A stretch of 64,000 nucleotides of DNA, from positions 434,001 to 498,000 of the forward strand of contig NZ_SGXD01000001.1 of the NCBI RefSeq assembly GCF_004216915.1, in the 5' to 3' direction. Of this stretch, positions 10,191-18,913 are shown one piece after another. Position numbers and translations under genes: made by a program. The stretch's first letter is position 1. Each line of letters starts with the position of its first letter. This stretch comes from Motilibacter rhizosphaerae. Lineage in GTDB: Bacteria > Actinomycetota > Actinomycetes > Motilibacterales > Motilibacteraceae. The notes under the pieces are model-generated. The model was not told where the DNA came from. It did not search any database and saw only the letters and a program-made list of their open reading frames with translations.

Positions 10191-11309
10191 ATGCTGGTCC
10201 GACCCGTCCTCCGCGACGAGCACCTCGCCTTCGTGGCCGAGCGGGGCAGCGCGAGCTTCCTCCAGCTGCCCTCCTGGGCGGGCGTGAAGACGGAGTGGGG
10301 CTCGGAGTCGCTCGGCTGGTTCGACGACGCGGGCGTCCTGCGGGGCGTGGGCCTCGTGCTCCACCGCCGGCTGCCGAGGCTCGGGCGCTCCCTCGCGTAC
10401 CTCCCCGAGGGGCCGGTGCTCGACTGGGCCGCGGTCGCCGCGGACCCGGCGGCGTGGCTCGACCCGCTGGTCGCGCACCTCAGGCGCAAGGGAGCCTTCG
10501 GCGTCCGCATGGGCCCGCCGGTCGTGACCCGCCGCTGGGGCGCCGACGTCCTCAAGGCGGCCATCGCCGCGGGTGGCGCGGGGCAGCTCGCCGACGTGGT
10601 GCCCACCAGCGTCGACGCTCTCGGTACGCAGCTGACGACCGCCCTGCGCGCCGCCGGCTGGCGCGCCCCCCAGTCCGGGCACGGCTTCCGCGCGGGCCAG
10701 CCGCAGTACGTCTTCCAGCTCCCGCTCGCCGGGCGCACCGAGGACGACGTGCTGCGCGGCTTCAACCAGCTGTGGCGCCGCAACATCAAGAAGGCCGAGA
10801 AGGCCGGCGTCACCGTCGAGACCGGCACGACCGCTGACCTGCCGGCGTTCCACGCGCTCTACGTCGAGACCGCGCGGCGGGACGGGTTCACGCCGCGGCC
10901 GCTGGCGTACTTCGAGCGGATGTTCCGTGCGATGGACGACGAGGACCCCGAGCGCATCACGCTGCTGCTCGCGCGCCGCGAGGGCGTGCTGCTCGCCGCC
11001 ACGACGCTCGTCCGCGTCGGCCGCCACGCGTGGTACTCCTACGGCGCCTCCTCGACCGAGGGCCGCGAGCACCGCGGGTCCAACGCCGTGCAGTGGGAGA
11101 TGGTGCGCCGCTCCCTCGCCGCGGGCTGCGAGGTCTACGACCTGCGCGGCATCACCGACACCATCGCCGAGTCCGACCCGCACTTCGGGCTGATCCAGTT
11201 CAAGCTGGGCACCGGTGGCGAGGCCGTGGAGTACGTCGGAGAGTGGGACCTGCCGCTGAACCGCTTGCTCTACAAGGCGTTCGACACCTACATGTCCCGG
11301 AGGGGATAG
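10191..11309 (+). CDS. FemABX-type peptidyltransferase (lipid II interpeptide bridge)
   Basis: 372 residues, the usual size of FemX/MurM-type enzymes that add an amino acid from aminoacyl-tRNA to the lipid II peptide. Two GNAT-like halves are visible, with FLQLPSWAGVKTEWG near residue 25, LRGFNQLWRRNIKKAEKAGV around residue 190 (the basic helix preceding the coiled arm) and YDLRGITDTIAESDPHFGLIQFKLGTGG near residue 325. The stop TAG overlaps the GTG of the next gene by one base, so both are probably one transcript acting on peptidoglycan. Confidence 0.88.
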   Translation: MLVRPVLRDEHLAFVAERGSASFLQLPSWAGVKTEWGSESLGWFDDAGVLRGVGLVLHRRLPRLGRSLAYLPEGPVLDWAAVAADPAAWLDPLVAHLRRKGAFGVRMGPPVVTRRWGADVLKAAIAAGGAGQLADVVPTSVDALGTQLTTALRAAGWRAPQSGHGFRAGQPQYVFQLPLAGRTEDDVLRGFNQLWRRNIKKAEKAGVTVETGTTADLPAFHALYVETARRDGFTPRPLAYFERMFRAMDDEDPERITLLLARREGVLLAATTLVRVGRHAWYSYGASSTEGREHRGSNAVQWEMVRRSLAAGCEVYDLRGITDTIAESDPHFGLIQFKLGTGGEAVEYVGEWDLPLNRLLYKAFDTYMSRRG

Positions 11310-12310
11310 TGCCGCTCACCCTGCACGTCGACGCGGCGGCGTGGCGCGCCCACCTCGCCGAGGTCCTCGACGCCAACCCCGGCCTCGTCCCCGTCATCAA
11401 GGGCAACGGCTACGGCTTCGGGGTCGCGCGCCTCGCCGCCGAGGCCCGGCGGCTGCGCGTCCCGACCGTGGCCGTCGGCGTACCGGCCGAGGTGTCTCTA
11501 GTGCGCCAGAACTTCGACGGCGACATCGTCGTGCTCGAGCCGTGGCACCCGGCGCTGTCGGCGCCGAGGTTCGACGACCCGCGGGTGATCCGTACGCTCG
11601 CGCACCCCGAGGCCGTCGCCGCCCTGGCCGGCACCAACCACCGGGTGCTCGTCGAGCTGCGCACGGCCATGCAGCGCCACGGCTTCCTGCCGCCGCTGCC
11701 GACCGGCCGCGTCCGCTCCGAGGGGTACGCCCTCCACCTCCCGCTCGAGGGCGACGGCGTCGCCGAGGCCGAGCGGACCCTGCGCGCCGCGGGGGTCAGC
11801 GAGGGGCCGGTGTGGGTGAGCCACCTGCTCGGGAAGCGGCTGGCGGAGCTGCGCCGCCGCGTACCCGGGGTCGAGCTGCGGCCCCGCGTCGGCACCGCGC
11901 TCTGGCTCGGCGACCGGTCGTCCTTCCGGGCGAGGTCGACCGTCATCGACGTCCACGAGCTGCCGCGTGGCACCAAGGTCGGCTACCGACAGCACCGGAT
12001 GATCAAGCCCGGATACCTGCTCGTCCTCGCCGGTGGCACCGCCCACGGCATCGCGCTCGAGGCGCCGAAGCCCGTGCCCTCGCTGGAGGCGCGGGCGAAG
12101 GTGCTCGCCACCGGCACGCTGGGCGCTGCGGGCCTGACCCTGTCACCGTTCACGATCGACGGGCGGCAGCGGTGGTTCGCCGAGCCGCCGCACATGCAGG
12201 TCTCGCTCGTCCTGCTCGCCCAGGACGCCACGCCGCCGGCGATCGGCGACGAGGTGCCGGTCGAGGTGCGGATGACGACGGCGACGTTCGACCGGGTGGA
12301 GCTGGTCTAG
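11309..12310 (+). CDS. Alanine-racemase-like PLP protein, atypical
   Basis: 333 residues from GTG 11309, preceded by GGAGGGG at 11299-11305 inside femX. The N-terminal barrel carries VIKGNGYGFG (about residues 26-35), where the Lys matches the PLP lysine of alanine racemase (VKANAYGHG). The C-terminal part has VGYRQHRM, matching the SYG(R/G)TY segment, but the later GYADGYPR region with the catalytic Tyr is AGGTAHGIALE here. So the second catalytic base seems absent. It may be a racemase-fold protein with another substrate or mechanism. Pairing with femX suggests a cell-wall peptide role (inference). Confidence 0.7.
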   Translation: MPLTLHVDAAAWRAHLAEVLDANPGLVPVIKGNGYGFGVARLAAEARRLRVPTVAVGVPAEVSLVRQNFDGDIVVLEPWHPALSAPRFDDPRVIRTLAHPEAVAALAGTNHRVLVELRTAMQRHGFLPPLPTGRVRSEGYALHLPLEGDGVAEAERTLRAAGVSEGPVWVSHLLGKRLAELRRRVPGVELRPRVGTALWLGDRSSFRARSTVIDVHELPRGTKVGYRQHRMIKPGYLLVLAGGTAHGIALEAPKPVPSLEARAKVLATGTLGAAGLTLSPFTIDGRQRWFAEPPHMQVSLVLLAQDATPPAIGDEVPVEVRMTTATFDRVELV

Positions 12311-12400
12311 CGGCGCCGACGTCCTGCGGTCCGGGCGGGGTGTTTCCCTCAAGATCAGCCAGGGCACAGCAGGCGCAGGACGTGGGCCGGGAGGTCGCCC

Positions 12401-14575
12401 GTGGACGAGTCGCTGGGACCGGTCGGGGACGTCGCCCGTGCGGTCGCGCTCGACCGGGTGGGCGAGCGGCTCGCCGAGCTGTGGCGGGGTGAGCCGACGC
12501 TGCAGGACGCCGCTCGCGTCGTGGTCGACACCGTCGCCGGGGCGACCGGGGACAGCTGCTCGGTGCTCCTCCTCAACGAGGAGCGGCCGGAGCTGGAGGC
12601 CGTCGCCGACGCCGGGCCGGGCGACCCGCTCGCTGCGCCGGTCCCCGGCGGACGCTCAGGCGACGGCGGGACCGCGTCGGCCCCGGTCCTCCTCAGCGGG
12701 CTCTGCCGCGGCACCGTCACCCTGCGCCCGAGCTCCCGGCTCCCCGACGAGGGCGACCGGCGCTTCGCCCGGGCGCTGGCCGACCGCACCGCGCTGTTCC
12801 TCGCCAACGCCTCGCTCCACGAGCGTCGCCGGCGCGGGATCGAAGTGGAGCGTGACGCTGCGGTCGGGAACCTCGAGTCCGCGCGCCGCGTGGCCGAGGT
12901 CCTCGACGCGATGCCGATCCTGCTCATGACCCTCGACGCCGACGGGCGCATCGAGCTGGTCAACTCCGCGCTCATGGCCTCACCCGCGACCAGCCGGCGC
13001 CAGCTCGAGCTGCTCGAGCGCTTCGACCAGCACTACGCCGACGCGCTGCGCGCGCTCGCGCAGATGACGTCCAACTCCACCATCGCCAGCTTCGCCGACG
13101 GGCTCGACGACGTACGGCTCGGCCGCATCCCGCGCTACGAGGCGGACCTCCATGCCGCACCCGACGGCGTCGAGCACTGGTGGCACGCGATCGTGGTGCC
13201 GCACCGTACGGGCGGCGGCGTCATCATCACGCACGACGAGATCACCGAGCGCCGCCAGGCGGAGCTGGCGGCGGCGCACCGGGCGACGCACGACGCGCTG
13301 ACCGGTCTGCCCAACCGCGCGCTGCTCACGGACCGGCTCGACCACGCGCTGGCCCGCCTCGAGCGGTACCGCAGCACGCTCGCGGTGATCTTCATCGACC
13401 TCGACCACTTCAAGCTCGCCAACGACACGCACGGGCACGGCTTCGGCGACGAGCTCCTCGTGCAGGTGGTGACCCGGCTCTCCGCCGTCGTCCGCCCCGA
13501 GGACACCCTCGCCCGCTTCGGCGGCGACGAGTTCGTGCTGCTCTGCGACGGCCTGGACTCCCGGGAGCAGGCCGAGCAGGTCGCCGACCGGCTCCTCCAC
13601 GCGCTCGACGAGCCGGTGCGCGTGGGGGGCCGCACGCTCCGGCAGAGCGCGAGCCTCGGCGTCGCCATCGCCGCGGCCGGTGCCGACGCGTCGACCCTGC
13701 TCGCCGAGGCCGACGCCGCGCTCTTCCTGGCGAAGGAGCGCGGACGGGCCCGGGTCGCGATGTTCGACGAGGGGAGCCGCCGGGAGTCCGTCCGCCGGCT
13801 CGATCTCATGCAGGCCCTGCACCGCGCCATCGAGGAGGAGGAGCTCGAGCTCCACTTCCAGCCCATCGTCTCCCTGCCGGACGGCGAGGTGGCCGGGGTC
13901 GAGTCGCTGCTCCGCTGGCGCCGGGGGAACCTCGTCCTCGGTCCCCACGAGTTCCTCGACGTCGCGGACTCGCTCGGCCTGACGCTGCCGCTCGGGCGGT
14001 GGGTCCTCGGAGCAGCGTGCCGCCAGGCCGCCGCCTGGCGGGCCGAGGGTCTGCGGCGCCGGGTCTACGTCAACGTGTCGGCCGACCACCTCGGCGCCGG
14101 CCTCGAGCGCGACCTCGGCCTCGTGCTCGACCGGTACGCCCTGGACGGCAGCGCCATCGGCGTCGAGATCACCGAGACGACGCTGATGCACGATCCCGTC
14201 GCCTCGATCCGCTGCCTGCACCTGCTGCGCGACATGGGCGTGAGCACGGAGGTCGACGACTTCGGGACCGGCTACTCCTCGCTCGCGTACCTCAAGGACC
14301 TCGCGCCCTACGGCCTGAAGATCGACCGGACCTTCGTCGCCGGCGTGCACCGTGACGACCGTGACCGGCAGATCGTGGGGGCGGTCATCTCGCTGGCGCG
14401 CGGGCTCGGCATCCGGTCCACGGCCGAGGGCATCGAGCTGCCCGAGCAGCTGGCGACGCTGATCGAGCTGGGCTGCGACGCGGCCCAGGGGTTCCTGCTC
14501 CGGCGCCCGGCCCCCGCCCACGACCCCTGCCCGAGGACCATCGACCTCCGCGCCCTCGCCGGCCAGCGGGGCTGA
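12401..14575 (+). CDS. GAF-PAS-GGDEF-EAL c-di-GMP turnover protein
   Basis: 724 residues, soluble, GTG start. Order: GAF-like domain (about 20-145), PAS-like domain (about 165-285, MPILLMTLDADGRIELVNS), GGDEF (about 295-455) with intact RFGGDEF near 372 and an RPED inhibitory I-site just before it, and EAL (about 475-720). The EAL motif reads ESLLRW, but the metal and catalytic residues appear kept: VNVSADHL, ITET, DDFGTGYSS, LKIDRTF, AEGIE and QGFLL. Diguanylate cyclase and phosphodiesterase activities are thus both possible. The gene converges on a second GGDEF gene with only 2 nt between stops. Confidence 0.9.
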   Translation: MDESLGPVGDVARAVALDRVGERLAELWRGEPTLQDAARVVVDTVAGATGDSCSVLLLNEERPELEAVADAGPGDPLAAPVPGGRSGDGGTASAPVLLSGLCRGTVTLRPSSRLPDEGDRRFARALADRTALFLANASLHERRRRGIEVERDAAVGNLESARRVAEVLDAMPILLMTLDADGRIELVNSALMASPATSRRQLELLERFDQHYADALRALAQMTSNSTIASFADGLDDVRLGRIPRYEADLHAAPDGVEHWWHAIVVPHRTGGGVIITHDEITERRQAELAAAHRATHDALTGLPNRALLTDRLDHALARLERYRSTLAVIFIDLDHFKLANDTHGHGFGDELLVQVVTRLSAVVRPEDTLARFGGDEFVLLCDGLDSREQAEQVADRLLHALDEPVRVGGRTLRQSASLGVAIAAAGADASTLLAEADAALFLAKERGRARVAMFDEGSRRESVRRLDLMQALHRAIEEEELELHFQPIVSLPDGEVAGVESLLRWRRGNLVLGPHEFLDVADSLGLTLPLGRWVLGAACRQAAAWRAEGLRRRVYVNVSADHLGAGLERDLGLVLDRYALDGSAIGVEITETTLMHDPVASIRCLHLLRDMGVSTEVDDFGTGYSSLAYLKDLAPYGLKIDRTFVAGVHRDDRDRQIVGAVISLARGLGIRSTAEGIELPEQLATLIELGCDAAQGFLLRRPAPAHDPCPRTIDLRALAGQRG

Positions 14576-14577
14576 GC

Positions 14578-15594
14578 TCACCTGGCCTGCGGGCGGGCGC
14601 GCTTCGCCTCGTACATCGCTGCGTCCGCCGCGGCGAGCAGCTGGTCGGCACCCAGCGTCCCGGCCTCGCACGCAGCGACACCCACGGTCGCCGTGAGCGG
14701 CAGCGGCCGGGTGTCGAGGTGGAACGGCTCGGACAGGACGCGGTCCACCCGCGCGGCGATGCTCGCGAGGGCCTTGCGCCCGCGAGTGGCGCAGACCATG
14801 ACGAACTCGTCCCCGCCGAGCCGGCCCACGAGGTCACCTGCACGGAGGCAGGCCCGCAGCCGGCGGGCGACCTCCTTGAGGGCGAGGTCCCCCGCCGCGT
14901 GCCCGTGGGTGTCGTTGAGCGCCTTGAAGGCGTCGAGGTCGATGAACAGCAGGCCCACGACGCCTCCGTCCCGCTGCGCGCGGGCGAGCACCTCGGCGAG
15001 GTGCACCTGGAGCAGCGCCCTGTTGGGCAGGTCCGTGAGCACGTCGTAGTCCGCGCGCCTGGCGAGCTCCTCGTTGCGCTGCTCGAGCTGGGCCCGCGCG
15101 GCATGGAGGATCCGCGCGTCCCGGGCGCGCTCGAACAGCGCGACCACCACGGTCGCCGCGTCCTCCAGCACCGCGAGCTGCTGCGGGGTCGGCTGGAGGA
15201 TGCCGTCGTCGAACACGCACAGGGTGCCGAGGACCGCCCCGTCGCCGGTGACGAGAGGGGCGGAGGCGTAGAAGCGGACCGCTCCCAGCTCCCCGGTCAC
15301 CCACGGGTTCGTCCGGAAGGACGGGTCTGTGCGCGCGTCCGCCGTCCACACGACGCGGCGCTCGGCGAGGTGCACGGCGCACATGGAGTCGCTCCGGCTG
15401 CTGACCGCGCCGGCGAACCCGACCGGGGCCAGCTGGCACTGCTGGTCGCCGTCGATGATGTTGATCACGGCCTTGCCCACCCCGAGCGCGGCCGCGACGA
15501 GCCGGACGACCGCGAGCAGGTCGGCGCCGGGGACCAGCCCGGGCAGGCCGAGCTCGCGGAGCGCCGACTGCTGCTGCTCCCGCTCGTCGTCCAT
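14578..15594 (-). CDS. GAF-GGDEF diguanylate cyclase
   Basis: 338 residues. The GAF domain (about 20-165; CQLAPVGFAGAV, MCAVHLAERRVVWTADA, SAPLVTGDGAVLGTLCVFD) resembles light/redox-type GAFs of cyclases. The GGDEF domain (about 180-335) has intact GRLGGDEFVMV and a RAGD I-site, so c-di-GMP synthesis with product inhibition is likely. ATG 15594 was preferred to ATG 15657 because GGAGGG lies about 10 nt upstream and the extra 21 residues look non-coding. Convergent with the GGDEF-EAL gene, so the two are separately controlled. Confidence 0.88.
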   Translation of the reverse strand: MDDEREQQQSALRELGLPGLVPGADLLAVVRLVAAALGVGKAVINIIDGDQQCQLAPVGFAGAVSSRSDSMCAVHLAERRVVWTADARTDPSFRTNPWVTGELGAVRFYASAPLVTGDGAVLGTLCVFDDGILQPTPQQLAVLEDAATVVVALFERARDARILHAARAQLEQRNEELARRADYDVLTDLPNRALLQVHLAEVLARAQRDGGVVGLLFIDLDAFKALNDTHGHAAGDLALKEVARRLRACLRAGDLVGRLGGDEFVMVCATRGRKALASIAARVDRVLSEPFHLDTRPLPLTATVGVAACEAGTLGADQLLAAADAAMYEAKRARPQAR

Positions 15595-15775
15595 GCGAGT
15601 CGGTCCCTCCGGATGATCGTTCTGGCTGCAACCAGTAAGCAACCGAACCGTGCGCACAGCAAGCCCTTGGTCCTCGCCCGCCCACGAGCAGACCGGCCAT
15701 CAGTCTCGGGGAACCCGCACGACCGGGAGGACGCCGGTGCCATAGTGCGCCCAACAGGAAGAGCGGGAGGGGCAC

Positions 15776-16306
15776 ATGCGCAGCACCCGGAGCAGGACGG
15801 CCACGGTCCTCGGCCTCGTACCGACGTTCGTCGTGCTCTCCGCGGCGGCAGTCGCACACCCCGCCGCGGCTGCCAAGACCTACCCGGAGCCGGGGCGCGA
15901 CGACCCCAAGTGCGCGTACTCGATCCAGGTGACGGACCCTGACGCGCTCGTCCGCGACAGCCACGGCACCCGGGTCCACGGCTTCAAGATGACCATCAAG
16001 CTGGAGAGCCTCTTCAGCGGTCCCGCACAGGACTGGCGCTTCTGGTGGAGCCCGAATCTGCGCACCAACCTCGGCTACTACGTCACCGCCTCGTCCCACC
16101 AGGCCGACGTCTTCCCGGAGGAGGAGGAGTTCTCCTACTACGACGCGGCCTGGCGTGGGGTCCCGCTGAAGTCGCACAAGTGGATCACGGTCCACCTCAC
16201 GGGCATCGGGCCGGTGGCGACGCCCTCCCACTTCGGACTCGGCAACTCGGACTACCACTACCCGGACACCGGCATCTCCGACTGCACCGCAGCACCTGCC
16301 AGCTGA
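15776..16306 (+). CDS. Secreted protein of unknown family
   Basis: 176 residues with a clear signal peptide (VLGLVPTFVVLSAAAVAHPAAA, cleavage near residue 33). The mature part is rich in aromatic residues and has two Cys (PKCAYSIQV near the start, ISDCTAAP at the end), which may pair. GGAGGG at 15766-15771 precedes ATG 15776. I do not recognise the fold; the alternating beta pattern (TRVHGFKMTIKL, HKWITVHLTGIG) suggests a small beta-sandwich. It stands alone between the GGDEF gene and convergent glycosyltransferase genes. Confidence 0.7.
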   Translation: MRSTRSRTATVLGLVPTFVVLSAAAVAHPAAAAKTYPEPGRDDPKCAYSIQVTDPDALVRDSHGTRVHGFKMTIKLESLFSGPAQDWRFWWSPNLRTNLGYYVTASSHQADVFPEEEEFSYYDAAWRGVPLKSHKWITVHLTGIGPVATPSHFGLGNSDYHYPDTGISDCTAAPAS

Positions 16307-16327
16307 GCGACCAGCCGCGGTGAGTGC

Positions 16328-17473
16328 CTACCCCGCCCATTTCCCCGTGACGAACAGGTAGACCCAGACGACGCTCACCGGCACGACGAGCACGACCCAC
16401 GCCAGAAGCCACGTGGTGGAGCGCACCGTCTGCCGCGCGACGCCGATCCAGAGCGGCCACCACAGCAGGCTCGCGCGGGGCACCGAGAGGTACCACGTCG
16501 AGGTGCCGAGTGCCAGGACGCTGAGCCCGACGAACGTCGCCTCCCCCCAGCGCGCCCGCCACAGCAGCCAGAGCGTCACGACGACGCCGACCGCCATCAT
16601 GAGGATCTCGAGCCGGAAGTTGATCCGGAACTCCGGCACCTGGCCGCGCCCGAACGCCGCGTCCCACGTCGTCATGAAGCAGCTGACCGGGTCGCTGAGG
16701 TGGCGGTCCCAGCCCTTCTCCTGGGCGTGCTCCCAGGCGAGCCAGTCGCCCTTCGTCCGGTCGAGGTACCAGGCGTAGGACAGCAGCGGGACGACCGGCA
16801 GCAGCAGGAACGGCGCCTGGCGCCACTTGCGCCCGACCGGCGAGGTGAGGAACTCGACGACGAGGGCCGCCGCGAGGAACGCCCCGGAGATGCGGATGCC
16901 GGTCGTCGCCGCGGCGAGCGCCGAGGCCGCCCACCAGTCGCCGCGCCGGGCGAACCACCAGGCAGGCAGGGCGAGCCCGAGGAACAGCGCCTCGGCGTAC
17001 CCCGCGAAGAGGAAGACCGCGGCCGGCGAGAGCGCGAGCACGAGGACCGCCCGCTCCCCCACCCCTCGCGGGCCGTCGAGCTCGGCGAGCCGGGCGAGGA
17101 AGACCGCCGCGACCCCGCCCGCGACGAACGAGACCAGCAGCCCCGCCTCCACCCACGGCACGCCGACCGCGTGGACGGCCTTGAGCACGAGGGGGAAGCC
17201 GGGGAAGAACGCCTCGTCGTTCGGCTTGACGTAGCCGTGCTCGGCGATGTCCTGGAAGTGCAGCCAGTCCCACTGCGACCAGCGGCGGGAGAACGTCGCG
17301 AGACCGCCCGTGGCCGTCCCGTAGACCGCGACCGTGGAGACGATGAGCACGCCGAGGCGGGTGCCGAGCCAGGCGAGCAGCGCCCGCCCCACGACCGTAC
17401 GGGCCGGCGGGGCCCCGGGGTCGGTCTCCACCTCGAGGCGGTCCCGGGCGCCGAGCGCGGCGGCCGAGCTCAC
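16328..17473 (-). CDS. GT-C mannosyltransferase, PIG-V family type
   Basis: 381 residues, about 9-10 membrane segments. The WDWLHFQDIAEHGYV segment near residue 70 fits the first extracytoplasmic loop of GT-C enzymes, followed by EAFFPGFPLVLKAV, as in bacterial PIG-V homologues. They transfer sugars from polyprenyl-phosphate donors outside the membrane, usually to lipids or proteins. GTG 17473 overlaps the stop of the upstream GT87 gene (GTGA), indicating coupled translation. The long open frame upstream is a shadow. Confidence 0.82.
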   Translation of the reverse strand: MSSAAALGARDRLEVETDPGAPPARTVVGRALLAWLGTRLGVLIVSTVAVYGTATGGLATFSRRWSQWDWLHFQDIAEHGYVKPNDEAFFPGFPLVLKAVHAVGVPWVEAGLLVSFVAGGVAAVFLARLAELDGPRGVGERAVLVLALSPAAVFLFAGYAEALFLGLALPAWWFARRGDWWAASALAAATTGIRISGAFLAAALVVEFLTSPVGRKWRQAPFLLLPVVPLLSYAWYLDRTKGDWLAWEHAQEKGWDRHLSDPVSCFMTTWDAAFGRGQVPEFRINFRLEILMMAVGVVVTLWLLWRARWGEATFVGLSVLALGTSTWYLSVPRASLLWWPLWIGVARQTVRSTTWLLAWVVLVVPVSVVWVYLFVTGKWAG

Positions 17474-18903
17474 GCAGGCGCCCCGGCCAGGCGGCGCACG
17501 TCGGGCGCGCCGTCGAAGACGCCGCCGGTGGGGTCGTCGTCGATGCCGTCGGCGCGGACCGGGTCGAGCGCCGGGTCGAGCACGTCGCGCACGATGACGC
17601 CGGCGAGCCACAGCGTGCCGGCGATGTGGGCCAGCACCGTCCAGGTGTACGCCGTGTCCCCCAGCGCGCGGTTGGCGTTGGCGTACTGCCCGAGGTAGAG
17701 CCAGATCCCCGCGAAGTGCAGCAGCTCCCCCGCCTGCCAGATCCAGAAGTCGCGCCAGCGCGGCCGGGCAAGGGCGGCGAGGGGCACGAGCCAGAGGAGG
17801 TACTGCGGCGAGTAGACCTTGTTGGCGAGCAGGAACGCCGCCACCACGAGGAAGGCGAGCTGGGCGAAGCGCGGGCGGCGGGGCGCGAGCAGCGCGAGCC
17901 CGGCGACCGCCCCGAGCAGCACGAGCGTCAGTCCGGAGGCCCAGGGGTTGAGCGGGGTGAGGCCGTTGCCGTGCAGCTGCAGGAGGTACCAGATCGAGGA
18001 GAAGCCGGCGGGGCGCTGCTGGCTCAGCCGGTAGAACTCGAACCAGCCGTCGAAGTTCGCGACGATGAAGATGATGTTGACGTTGACCCAGGCCAGCGCG
18101 GCCCACCCGGCAGCCTCGGCGACCGGGCGCAGCTTGCCGGTGCGCCAGCCCAGGCAGAGCAGCGGCAGCAGCAGGAGCACGGGGTAGAGCTTCGCCGCCG
18201 TGCCGAGTCCGAGCAGCACGCCGGCCAGGGCTGGTCGTTCGCGCGCCCACGCGTACATCGCGCCGGCGAGCAGCACCACCGCGAGCATGTCCCAGTTGAT
18301 CGTCAGCGTGAGCGCGGCCGCGGGGCAGAGCGCGACGAGCATCGCGTCCCACGGGCGGCGCCGCGCGGTCAGCGCGGTGAGGACGACGGTGCCGAGCAGG
18401 AAGGCCGCCTCGACGATGACGTTGACGTCGTAGAACGTCGTCGCCGGGTCCTTCCCGCCCTTGGGGAACAGGTGCGCCTCGACCCACATGAGCAGGCCGG
18501 TGAGCACGGGGTACTCGACCGGCGACTCGACGCCCTTCTGCGCGAGCGTCGCCGCGCTCGTGAGGTACGGCACCACCCCCCGGTCGAGCCCACGCGCGGA
18601 GTAGAGCGCGGGCGCGTCGCTGTAGCAGAGGTGGAAGTAGTTGACGTTCTGCGACCAGCCGCCCGCAGGGCACGAGTGCTTGGCCCCGACGCTGAAGACG
18701 ACGACGACGAGCGCAGCGACGAGCAGGCAGACGCGCACCGGGGTCCACCAGCGGCGTACGGGCCGGAGCCGCCGCCCCGCCGGCCCACCGAGCGCGGTGC
18801 TCGCGGTCCGCACGACCGGGTCGTCGAGGGAGGGCAGCACCCAGCCCTCGGACGTCCGGGGGCTCGCCGCGTCGGTCGCCGGTCGGGTCGTCTGCGTCGT
18901 CAC
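17470..18903 (-). CDS. GT87/DUF2029-type polyprenyl-phosphate mannosyltransferase
   Basis: 477 residues from GTG 18903, with about 10-12 membrane segments and a 50-residue cytoplasmic N-terminus. The region LCYSDAPALYSARGLDRGVVPY with following SPVEYPVLTGLLMW (around residues 95-150) carries the acidic motif of the family. Related actinobacterial proteins add mannose or arabinose to lipid-linked envelope glycans. It is followed by the PIG-V-type gene with a 4-bp overlap and preceded, 10 nt away, by the PBP gene. Confidence 0.82.
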   Translation of the reverse strand: MTTQTTRPATDAASPRTSEGWVLPSLDDPVVRTASTALGGPAGRRLRPVRRWWTPVRVCLLVAALVVVVFSVGAKHSCPAGGWSQNVNYFHLCYSDAPALYSARGLDRGVVPYLTSAATLAQKGVESPVEYPVLTGLLMWVEAHLFPKGGKDPATTFYDVNVIVEAAFLLGTVVLTALTARRRPWDAMLVALCPAAALTLTINWDMLAVVLLAGAMYAWARERPALAGVLLGLGTAAKLYPVLLLLPLLCLGWRTGKLRPVAEAAGWAALAWVNVNIIFIVANFDGWFEFYRLSQQRPAGFSSIWYLLQLHGNGLTPLNPWASGLTLVLLGAVAGLALLAPRRPRFAQLAFLVVAAFLLANKVYSPQYLLWLVPLAALARPRWRDFWIWQAGELLHFAGIWLYLGQYANANRALGDTAYTWTVLAHIAGTLWLAGVIVRDVLDPALDPVRADGIDDDPTGGVFDGAPDVRRLAGAPA

Positions 18904-18913
18904 GAGGACGTTC

